A stretch of DNA of 35,383 nt from Rhizaria sp. SCN 62-66 (Eukaryota > Rhizaria, unplaced): assembly GCA_001724265.1 (NCBI GenBank), contig MEDY01000319.1:1-35383 (forward strand), written 5' to 3'. The notes under the pieces are model-generated. The model did no database searches and was not told the DNA's origin. It was given only the letters and a program-made list of their open reading frames with translations. A program made the translations under genes and the position numbers. The number at the start of each line of letters is the position of its first letter. Within the stretch, counting starts at the first letter, position 1. Positions 1 through 8,219 of the stretch are shown in pieces.

Positions 1-5
1 ATGGA

Positions 6-28
6 CTATTTCGCTCGTAGTGAAATAG
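6..28. repeat. Perfect-stem inverted repeat at the left edge
   Basis: The arms CTATTTCGCT and AGTGAAATAG can pair over ten positions, one of them G-T, around a three-base loop. The hairpin lies inside a 25-codon reading frame that begins with ATG at position 1 and stops at 76-78. That frame could be the tail of a gene outside the window, or chance. No function can be assigned. Confidence 0.5.
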
Positions 29-94
29 AAAAGTGCGCACCAAGGCGCGAAAATCGCGGAAAACACGTTTTTTCATAAACCTCTACATCAGGGG

Positions 95-167
95 TACTAG
101 TATACGTGTAATGAAATACATACTAGTAAAGTACTAAATGTGCTACATACGTACTTATTAGTATGCG
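95..167. repeat. TACTAGTA-rich palindromic patch, left copy
   Basis: TACTAGTA occurs near 95-102 and 121-128, and AGTACTA and TATTAGTA variants follow. A second patch of the same motif lies at 695-727. The two flank the tRNA gene. The motif is self-complementary around ACTAGT. Nothing identifies it as a known mobile element. Confidence 0.45.
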
Positions 168-358
168 TGAATGTGGAGTGTTGGTTCAGCGTGCACGAAG
201 CATAATATAACGACGGTCCTTTCACCGACACAGGTTGCTGCAATACGTGTTTGCTCAAGCGTTTTTGGCGCAAAAATGTAGCGCGGTGACCAGTTGTTGG
301 TGAAACGAAGAGGCAAAAATGAATCGCTTTGAGCGTAAGGGCAGCACAAAAAGGGTGC

Positions 359-367
359 AAAAAAAAA
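359..367 (-). terminator. Oligo-T terminator of the tRNA gene
   Basis: Nine A residues on the plus strand give nine T residues on the minus strand, starting about six bases past the tRNA 3' end. This is the normal RNA polymerase III stop signal and supports a working nuclear tRNA gene. Confidence 0.75.
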
Positions 368-372
368 GAAGA

Positions 373-443
373 TACGACAGCGGGGAATCGAACCCCGGCT
401 AACGCCTTGGAAGGGCGTGATACTACCATTATATTACTGTCGT
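373..443 (-). tRNA. tRNA-Gly (anticodon TCC)
   Basis: Read on the minus strand this 71-nt stretch folds as a full cloverleaf. The acceptor stem is ACGACAG with CTGTCGT. The D-arm is short and AU-rich and contains TGGTAG. The anticodon stem is ACGCC/GGCGT with loop CTTCCAA (anticodon TCC, reading GGA). The variable region is TAGC, and the T-arm is CGGGG/CCCCG with loop TTCGATT. The discriminator base is A and no CCA is encoded, as expected for a nuclear gene. The B box (GGTTCGATTCC) is canonical. The A box is weaker because position 10 is A instead of the usual G. No intron is seen after the anticodon. An oligo-T stop follows directly. Confidence 0.93.
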
Positions 444-467
444 TTTGCTTTCGAGAAGCGCGTTCTG

Positions 468-1003
468 ATGCTCAAAAATCGAAAATTACAATATAAATTT
501 CTTAATAATATTAAAAATACTCTATCATGTCACCAAGTAAGCTTAACTACTAAGGACCTTGCAGCAGAACTATTTCAAAAACAAAACACAACTTCTTCAA
601 TTTCTTTAAAGAAAACAGACAGTTCTGAATCTGCTCTTGGTTTACGTAAGGTCTTGGCGCATCATGTTATTATACTTAGTAATGCATGTACACGTGCTAG
701 TACTGTACTAGTACTAAAGTACTAGTATCTTGGTGTAACTCTTTAGGCGTAAAGGTCGCAAGAGCCTGTGTGGACGAGGAAAGGTTGACAACTCTCCTTA
801 AAATAGTTAACAACAGCAAGTGTACCTGCACTAACAGCAACAGCCACATGCAACTTGATCGTATGCAGCAGGGCTCATCGTTGCAATACAAAAAGGTCAG
901 CAACGTTGAATCTGATTTCCGCTTTGCCGCAGAATATCACATGGCTATTCGAGTGTTAACAAAATTTGAGTTGAAATTAAAGTTAAAAGGACATAATTGT
1001 TAG
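468..1003 (+). CDS. Doubtful AT-rich two-exon gene, 144 aa
   Basis: This is a tentative model: exon 1 at 468-645, intron 646-746 (GTAAGG...TTTAG), exon 2 at 747-1003. The splice keeps the frame open (…ALGLR then VKVARACVDEE…) and gives a Lys-, Asn- and Ser-rich protein with no domain I recognise. In favour are the phase-matched donor and acceptor and two stacked open frames. Against it are a base composition that is AT-rich like the spacers and unlike the GC-rich genes here, a TAG stop that no secure gene in the window uses, and a start only 25 bases from the tRNA 5' end. The intron would contain the second TACTAGTA patch. It could be a young or transferred gene, or chance open frame. Confidence is low. 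Confidence 0.28.
695..727. repeat. TACTAGTA-rich palindromic patch, right copy
   Basis: GCTAGTAC, TACTAGTAC and AGTACTAGTA follow one another here, echoing the patch at 95-167. It sits inside the proposed intron of the doubtful gene at 468-1003. Spacing and order differ from the left patch, so this is a shared motif and not an exact duplicated block. Confidence 0.45.
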
Positions 1004-1074
1004 CAGGGCAATGTTATTTTTTCTTGCCCTTTCAAATATACGAAGTTATCGAGTGACTTGATTAATTACACTCT

Positions 1075-1096
1075 CACTGTTACCGTGGTGACAGTG
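1075..1096. repeat. Hairpin upstream of sulfite oxidase
   Basis: CACTGTTAC and GTGACAGTG pair over nine positions (one G-T) around a four-base loop, about 230 bases upstream of the sulfite oxidase start. It could be a dimer-type protein binding site or a structured leader. Only the symmetry is visible. Confidence 0.35.
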
Positions 1097-1324
1097 ACCT
1101 GTGGCTGGTGATCCGACCCGAACACACAAACTGGTCAAGTAGTCGTGAGCTACAAAGTTCGTTGTTTGGGATGCGGTTACTCTTTTTCGATATATTGAGT
1201 TAGGGTTTTTACGATATCTATTTTATACAGACTAAAGTCTTCTATTGCATTCTTTATTTTCTCTTTCTGTTCAGCCACTTCTCGGCCCGAAGCTCGCGCG
1301 ACACCTGCGTCTTTGCCGCCTGCC

Positions 1325-3373
1325 ATGAAGCGTGCTGTCTCTATTGTCACCCGCCGTGGCGTGACTACGTTGTCGACTTCGTTTAAGGCTCTGCAGCAAC
1401 GCCAACACCCTCTCCTGCAGCATGATCCCACGTCACAGACACGTGCTTGTTCCGCCGCCTCCGTCGTTACAGGTGCTGAAGTTGCGTCTTCCTTTCACGC
1501 GTCCCAAACCTCGCTGCTATCTCGCATGTCCTCTGCTTTCTTTCCCAGCATCAAGCACTCTTTTTTAAACGCTCCTGCCCTGAAGTCTCTGTTTAGCCAT
1601 AAGAGCGACAGTCATAACGACAATGCCGGTGCGAACATCAAGGACCAACGGCGCGATGAGATGCTCCCGCTTCTCGCCCTGCTCAGTCTGCTCGCCGCAT
1701 TTCTCGCTTCTCCGCCCATTACAGCGTCTTGCGCCTCACTGCCGAGCTCTGCCTCCGCGGGCCCGACCAACAACAAGGCTCTGTTCGACTCGATTGACCC
1801 GCTGACGGCGTACCCGGGCCTCCCTGTCTACTCCCTCGCCGAAGTCGCCAAGCACACGTCGCCGGAAACGGGCGGGATTTGGATCGCCGCGCACGGCTGC
1901 GTGTACGACGTTACCAACTTTATCTCTGCGCACCCCGGCGGCGACAAGATCCTGCTCGCGCGCGGCGCGTCAGCGGAGCCGTTCTGGGCACTGTACCCGA
2001 TCCACTACGAGTCCAAGCTCGTGCCCAGCATGCTCGACAAGTACCGCATCGGCGTGCTGGCGCCCGAGGACCGCGCGCGCACCAAGGCCGCGGCCGCCGC
2101 GGGCGACCCGTTTGCGCAGGACCCCGAGCGGCACCCCGCGCTGCTGGTGCTCTCGGACAAACCGTTCAACGCGGCGTCGCCCATGGAGCTGCTGATCGAC
2201 AGCTACATCACGCCCGCGCCGCTCTTCTTCACGCGCCATCACCACCCCGTGCCAGTTGTGACCGAGGAGGACTATCGGCTTACGGTCGACTTCGCGCCCG
2301 AGATCCGCAGCAAGCATCCCGAGCTGCCGCCTGCACGAGTCTTCACGCTGGCCGAGCTCAAGGCCGCGTTCCCCCACACCGACGTCATGTCGACCATTGT
2401 GTGCGCGGGCAACCGGCGCAGCGAGCTGTCGGCGATCGAGCCGACGGACGGGCTGGCCTGGCACGACGGCGCGCTGTCGAACGGACTCTGGCGCGGCGCG
2501 CGGCTGCGTGACATTGCGCGCGCAATGGGGATCCAGGACGAAGAGCACGCGCGTAAGACGCTTGGCGTCACGGACGTTGTATTTACAGCGTACGATGACC
2601 CTTTCGACGCCTCGATCCCGGTCGAAAAGGGCGTCTCGTCGACGGGCCACGTGCTGATGGCGTGGGGCATGAACGGCGAGGAGCTCCCGCGTGACCACGG
2701 GTACCCGCTGCGCGTCGTCGTGCCGGGCGCCGTCGGCGTGCGTAACGTCAAGTGGGTCAAAGGCATCACGTTTGCGCCCGAAGAGGCCAAGTCCGTCTGG
2801 CAGCGCGGCGCGCCGTACAAGGGCTTCGCGCCGGGCGTCAAGTCATTCGCCGGCATCGACACCCACAAGATCCCGTCGGTGCAGGCGCTGCCCGTGATGT
2901 CGGCGCTCGTCGTGCCCAAGCCGGGCACCAAGGTCCAGTGCTGGCGGCCCACAGCCCCCGCGGCCTCAGGCGCCAACTCGACTGGTGCTGCTACGGCTGC
3001 TGCGGCTGCTGAGGACCGCTGGGAGGGCAGCATCGAGGCGCGCGGGTGGGCGTACTCCGGTGGCGGCGCCGGCATCGTCCGCGTCGACGTCACGGCCGAC
3101 GACGGGGCCAACTGGACGACGGCGGAGATTACCGACGGGCCGTCGCGCGCCGAGATCGACTCGCGCACGGCGTGGGCGTGGTCGCTGTGGCGCGCAGATG
3201 TCCCGCTGCCGGCCCACGCCAAGCCGGGGGACACGGTCACTGTGGCGGTCAAGGCTGTGGACGGAAACTATAACCAGCAGCCTGAGAGGCCGGACGTCGT
3301 CTGGAATCGCCGTGGTATCCTGAATAACTCGTGGCATAAGGTCAAGGTTGTTGTCTCTGAGGACGATGAGTGA
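1325..3373 (+). CDS. SUOX: Sulfite oxidase, mitochondrial (heme-molybdenum)
   Basis: A 682-aa single-exon protein. Sulfite oxidase oxidises sulfite to sulfate and passes electrons to cytochrome c in the mitochondrial intermembrane space. The start is the first ATG, with an Arg- and Ser-rich presequence (MKRAVSIVTRRGV). A hydrophobic stretch at about residues 114-130 (LPLLALLSLLAAFLA) gives the two-part leader typical of intermembrane-space import. The cytochrome b5 domain (about 165-245) has both heme ligands: H203 in HPGG and H227 in FWALYPIH. The linker carries the conserved PFN...ITP...FFTR pattern. The molybdopterin domain follows, with the molybdenum-ligand cysteine C360 in CAGNRRSE. The C-terminal dimerisation domain ends in the usual WNRRGILNNSWH pattern. 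It is longer than animal SUOX mainly because of the extended N-terminus. Stop is TGA. The next gene on the same strand starts about 650 bases on. Confidence 0.96.
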   Translation: MKRAVSIVTRRGVTTLSTSFKALQQRQHPLLQHDPTSQTRACSAASVVTGAEVASSFHASQTSLLSRMSSAFFPSIKHSFLNAPALKSLFSHKSDSHNDNAGANIKDQRRDEMLPLLALLSLLAAFLASPPITASCASLPSSASAGPTNNKALFDSIDPLTAYPGLPVYSLAEVAKHTSPETGGIWIAAHGCVYDVTNFISAHPGGDKILLARGASAEPFWALYPIHYESKLVPSMLDKYRIGVLAPEDRARTKAAAAAGDPFAQDPERHPALLVLSDKPFNAASPMELLIDSYITPAPLFFTRHHHPVPVVTEEDYRLTVDFAPEIRSKHPELPPARVFTLAELKAAFPHTDVMSTIVCAGNRRSELSAIEPTDGLAWHDGALSNGLWRGARLRDIARAMGIQDEEHARKTLGVTDVVFTAYDDPFDASIPVEKGVSSTGHVLMAWGMNGEELPRDHGYPLRVVVPGAVGVRNVKWVKGITFAPEEAKSVWQRGAPYKGFAPGVKSFAGIDTHKIPSVQALPVMSALVVPKPGTKVQCWRPTAPAASGANSTGAATAAAAAEDRWEGSIEARGWAYSGGGAGIVRVDVTADDGANWTTAEITDGPSRAEIDSRTAWAWSLWRADVPLPAHAKPGDTVTVAVKAVDGNYNQQPERPDVVWNRRGILNNSWHKVKVVVSEDDE

Positions 3374-4026
3374 AGTATTAATACGTGACAGAGACGCAAT
3401 TTCTTATGAAACTCAGAGAGGAAAATACGTTGTTACGGGCAAATATATATCTGAATACGACAATAACATGAAGGTGCTTTACGGGTTAGTTTTCCTTAAC
3501 ATGATAACAAAAGGAAGCTACAAGCATACAAGTACTTCTTCCCCAGAGACTCGTACCACACATCATGATGTTCGAGAGTCGGTTTAGAATGAGACTTAAA
3601 TCATTTTATAAGATCAACGAACACGATGACACACGGTTCATGCCTTATTGCGCGCGTTAGGCCATATTACGATGTGTTCATTCACGTTTTATATCAACAT
3701 TTCGTTTGACATGCGTAAAAAAACGTTAGGAACTAATAACCGAACTGAGTGAGATATAATTTCATGTATTTAATACAAAAAAGTTATTTATAGACGTATG
3801 CACAGTTTCAGCTCAAATAATTACACTTAGCCCTTGTTTTAAGTTCGGAGTATAGTTTTTTTGGCGTGCGTGCAACGGTTCGTGCCTTCCAACGGGTAGG
3901 AAAGAGTAGTCGTTGATGGGTAAAATTTATCGTGAATTAATACTTTATTTCCATCGTGCAGCGTGATTGAAAGCTGGTTTCTAGGAACTTCTTGACGGGA
4001 TTTTTACGTAAACCGTTTCATTCACC
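3374..4026. other. AT-rich spacer between sulfite oxidase and CLASP
   Basis: About 650 bases hold the sulfite oxidase 3' end and the promoter side of the next plus-strand gene. A 73-codon ATG frame begins at 3366, overlapping the sulfite oxidase stop, and ends at 3587. It has no recognisable domain and is AT-rich, so I read it as 3' UTR. No RNA gene or repeat was seen. Confidence 0.6.
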
Positions 4027-7000
4027 ATGAATAAGCGTTTGGAGGCTCCTGTGCCCATGGTAATCACGGCACTGGCCCCAGTCGACCACTCTGATGCCAA
4101 GGAAATGCTCTTTTACCAGCGCTTCAATGCTGAAACAAAGCGTCTTGCTGCTGTCAGCCAGAATGACAACGGTGACTGGGTACGTTATTATCTCTTGTGT
4201 GCTTTATACTTTCCTCTGCTGCACATGCGCCTTGCATCCCTCTCTTCTTTATCTGGCAGCTTCGCAGTCATTAAGTTGCTGATGAGTACATTCTTCAAGC
4301 GATTCCACAGCCTTAATGATTTTGCAAGTTTCTGTCAAGATAATACTTGCTTAGAAATTGACACGTCCTATCTAGTTAAGCTGTGCACACTTCCAAAAAA
4401 TCTTTTGTTATTTCACGAAGTCTGTTGCCGCAGTCTTTGGGGAGCAAGCGTGACATGAGTCACTTTCCTTCAACAGATCTTTCATCAAACATTGAACGAC
4501 GTTGCGAAGCCACAGTCGCAGACTAATGTTGTATGGTATCACGCCATCTTACTTTTCTCCTTAAATCTGCAACCTTCCTTATCAAAACTCATTTTTTAGA
4601 AACTTCGGTTCAATGCGGTGACTGCGCTCAATGGGCTTGTCATCGAAGGCACGTCATTTCCTGGCTTTGCAAAGGCCGTCCAGAAGCCTTTGAAGGAGCT
4701 CTCTGGCTGTATCGAGATGCAGATTAGTGACTTGCGCAGCGAGCTTGTGAAGGCGACGTCGCAGTTGATCTCCACTGTGGCCGAGATCTTCACGATCGAC
4801 GCCGTGCCCATGGTCACCGCGCTGCTGCCGGTACTCTTCACTGTCGCTATTTCAACGAACCGCGTCATCCGCGGCTACGCGCAGTCGGCACTGCTTACGG
4901 CGTACCACTCCTGTGAGTCGCGCCACTTGCTCGCGTTCCTGATCACCGAAATGAAGTCGTCCAAGTTCAAGTCCACCAAGGAAGTCGCGATCGAGCTTCT
5001 CGCCATTGCACTCGCTTCGTGGTCGGACCTGGAGCGCAGGCACGCCGCGTCCAGCAAGGGCATCGAGGAGAGCATTACGCTTGGTCTTCGCGGACAGTCG
5101 CCGCAGCTCCGCGCCACCGCAGGCCGCTGCTTTTGGCTCTACAAGCGCGCGTTCCCCGCCGCCGGCGCCAAGTACTTCGCGTCGCTCGACATCAAGGAGC
5201 GCAAGCTCGTCGCCAAGTTCGAGAACCTGGCCTGCATCGACATCGCTCCCACTGAGGATGACACTGCGGCTGCGGGCGTTGACGGCGAAGGCGACGGGCT
5301 TGACCAAAGCACGATTGACCTCGGCGTCGAAGTGGTTGAGGATGAGTCCGCGTCAGTCGCGGTCGTCACCGCAAGTGCGGATCACTTCGACCACGCCGCC
5401 AACAGCCTCGACGCGCACAGCCTCTCGCACAGCGCGGCGCCGGGCGGCCACGCGGAGCTGTCGCTGGCCGATCTCGCGGCGCAGGCGTCGCGCTCCGCGT
5501 CAGCCGTCAAGGAAGCTGGGAGCGGCGCGAAGACAGGCGCGATCGCGAGCAGCCCTGACGGCGAGTCCCCCGCCGCGGAGGGCAAGCAGAGCACTCAGCA
5601 CAGTGTTGGCGACGACGACGACGACGGCCACCGAAACGGCCCCGAGCACCACGAGTCTGCGCCCGCGTTCCCCCACGGCCACGGCCACTGCGGCGGCGGT
5701 GACGGCGATGACCACGACCCGCACGCGTCGACCGCCTCGGCCCCCGGCCTCCCGCTGCCGCTGCCGCTGCCCGCGGCGACCGTGATCACGCTCTCAACCC
5801 CGACGTCGAGCTCGCAGCCGGCGCCCTCGTCGCCGGTCCCCGCGCTGCGCTCGCGCGCACTGAGCGCTCACTCCAGCCCCGCCGCGCGCGCCACGGGCTC
5901 CACGGCGGGCTCGGCCGCGGGCTCGCTCGTCGTGAGCGACGACGCGTTTGACCAGTCGGCGACGGACCGCGTCACCGGCGGGCCCCTCGCGGCCGTGGGC
6001 ACGTTCTCCCCCGTCAAGCTCAGGAGCCAGACGGCGTCGCACGCGGCTTTCTTCAACGCCGCAGTCAACTCCATGATGAGCACGCACGCTACCGCCCTGG
6101 GCACGGGCGCTGCGGCCACGGGCGCGGGATGCGCGGGCACGCCGACGAGCGGCGTGACGTCGCCCGCCATCTCCGCCGCCGCGCCCGGTGCTGTCGGCAG
6201 CATGGGCGCGACGCAGCTGTTCCCGCCCGCGCCCGCCACCGCGAGCGGCAGCGGCAGCGCCGCCCAAGGCCACCCCGACCCCACGCTGCCCAGCCCCTTC
6301 CGCGCCGCCTCGACCGCCGCGACGGGAGCGGCGGCGGCGTCGCGCGCAGGTGCTGCGGCCGCGCGCCCCGGCTCCGCTGTCGCACGCACCACGCGCTCGT
6401 CAGCCTCCGCCTCCGCCGCGCCCGCGACGGCGGCGACCGCAGGCGCGACGGCCGGCGCCGGCGGCAGCATGCGCGCCACGACGCGTTTGTCCGCGACCAC
6501 GCGCTCCCCGGCCGCCACGGCGACGGCCTCGCGCACGCCGGGCTCCAGCAGCGTCACGGCGACGACCGCGGCCTCCCGCTCCCGCCTCAGCGTGCCTGCC
6601 GCTTCCGCCACCGGCGCCTCCGCCGCCGGCGCGGGCGCTGCGGGCGCCGCGTCCCCGCTGCGCCGGTCGACCGCTGCGGCGTCGGCGACGGCCGCGGCAA
6701 CGGGAGGACCTGGCACGCGCCCGCCGTCGCGCCGGCCGTCGCTGGGCGCGCCCGTGAGCGTCACGTCGCGGCTGTCCGCGACCGGCCACCACGAGTCTCC
6801 CGCCGCCGCCGCCGCTGCTGCGACCGCTGGCTCGACACGCGTCGCCCGCGCTCTCGCCGGCTCACCCGCGCGCCCCGCTTCTGCGTCTGCGAAGACGGCT
6901 ACTCACGGCCACGGCACGCCCGCTGCCGCCGGCAAGGCGCCGCAGTCGCTGTTGACCCCCGCCGCGACGGCAGCTGCTGCGGCTCCCGCGGTGACGCCGG

Positions 7001-7401
7001 CCGTCCTATTTCCCGACGGCCCGAGCGAGCGCGACCGCAGCGCGTTCCTGTCCCAGCACGCGAGTTTGGCGCAGAAGCTTGCCTCGGTCATCACCAGCCT
7101 CAGTTTCGCCGAGGAGGGGCTGCCGGCCGCGTCCAGCACCCCCGCCGCGGACGCTTCCGCTGCTGCTACTGCGCCTTCTGCGACCGCCGCGGCGCCAGTT
7201 GCGCTGAGCGGCGGCAAGATGGTTGCGCCGTGCGGGGTTAGCAGCGCGTTCGCGGACCAAATCGCCGTTGCGCTGGCGGGGCTCGCGGAGGACGTAGAGG
7301 CGCTGCGCAAGACCGCGGTGGGAATGCGCGACGCACTCAGAGTGCAGGAGAAGATGCACAAGGAACAGGACTCGTTCCTTGACGCCAATTCGAACTTCTG
7401 A
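4027..7401 (+). CDS. CLASP-type microtubule regulator, N-terminal TOG domain
   Basis: Two exons, 4027-4179 and 4600-7401. The 420-nt intron runs GTACGT...TTTTTTAG in phase 0, and the protein is 984 aa. Joining the exons restores the first TOG helix (GDW then KLRFNAVTALNGLV), which matches CLASP proteins. These bind tubulin and stabilise microtubule plus ends. The TOG/CLASP_N domain covers about residues 35-255 with several HEAT-like helix pairs. A long disordered part follows: an acidic, Ala-rich stretch, a His/Asp/Gly-rich patch near 395-430, then a Ser/Thr/Ala/Arg-rich basic stretch (about 600-850) of the kind CLASPs use on the microtubule lattice. I saw no SxIP EB-binding motif. The last 48 residues look like a coiled coil (DVEALRKTAVGMRDALRVQE). 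Animal CLASPs usually have several TOG domains; only one is seen here. Confidence 0.88.
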
Positions 7402-8219
7402 GCGGAGCGTGTGTGACCGTGTATTTGTTGGTGTCCGCGTCAGAGAGTCAGTACCTGCAGTACTTGGACTTGATTGCGTCCATCGACACAACAAATCTTT
7501 GGAGAACTTGCCAGCGCGTCGTGTTAAGGGATTGAATAAAAGTGCACGATGACATCAGAGAAAGATGCTTGGACTTTGAACTGGAAAGAAGCGACAAAAT
7601 ATTTATGTTCTCACAAACTATCACAGTGCGTACGGAGCGAAACGTGATAGGAGGAGGATCATGATGAAGATGTGTCAGACATCGTGCTATTTTTGAATGT
7701 TTTTTGTTTTTTTCTTAAAGATAGATGTACATTACTAAGATGTCATCACTGATACACAAGGCCATTTTTCTTTCTCAAAAACAGTATTATTCACTTTCAA
7801 GCATGAAAACTCTCAACAAAGATGATCAATGTATTCATTTTTCAGTGACCCATCAAAGATCACTGATTCAGGAACTTATGTCCACACGATTGATCAGACT
7901 AGATAACAATCAATATAAGTATCAAAAGTATAGAAACAAAAAGAAGTGTCACATCTCTCCCAGTGTACGCATACAAAAAAATTTGGAAGCAATGACTTTC
8001 GCATCGTTAAGTGACAGAGCTTCGTCATGATCAGCATAGCATGCACTTCACACATGATGAATTTGTTAAATGTACTTGCGGTCGCAAGCATAAATGAATG
8101 AGGCGGCGTAGTAGAACGATCAATTTGCGACGAACGCTTTCTTTTTGTTTTCTGAAGCAAAGCGTCGCATTATTTCAACAAAATTGAGCAGATAAAAAGA
8201 AAGTGAAATTTGAGCTGGT
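7402..8219. other. Convergent 3' spacer between CLASP and MATE genes
   Basis: Both neighbours end here, so this is 3' UTR from both sides. A plus-strand AATAAA lies at 7535-7540. An AT-rich 101-codon open frame at 7725-8030 has no recognisable features and was not called. No RNA gene was seen. Confidence 0.6.
7535..7540 (+). promoter_or_regulatory. Probable poly(A) signal of the CLASP gene
   Basis: AATAAA sits about 135 bases past the CLASP stop, a normal distance for a polyadenylation signal. Similar hexamers occur by chance in AT-rich spacer, so the call rests on position. Confidence 0.5.

Noticed and set aside
1274-1290. Short match to the U2 snRNA 5' end (CTTCTCGGCC)
   Set aside because: Only ten bases match; the following U2 sequence and Sm site are absent.
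1970-3252. Long antisense frames inside sulfite oxidase
   Set aside because: The plus frame has all sulfite oxidase motifs; the antisense products are low-complexity with no recognisable features.
3366-3587. 73-codon ATG frame overlapping the sulfite oxidase stop
   Set aside because: AT-rich, no domain, and the ATGAGTGA overlap resembles a bacterial operon junction that has no meaning in this eukaryotic setting; most likely 3' UTR.
4478-4529. Possible extra exon inside the CLASP intron (after CAACAG at 4477)
   Set aside because: Joining exon 1 directly to 4600 restores the conserved TOG helix with no gap; the extra exon would insert 17 residues into that helix.
5868-6764. 298-codon antisense frame in the CLASP gene, and similar frames around 6129-7241
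   Set aside because: Products of the Ala/Arg/Ser-rich GC composition of the CLASP tail; no domain, while the plus frame has a TOG domain.
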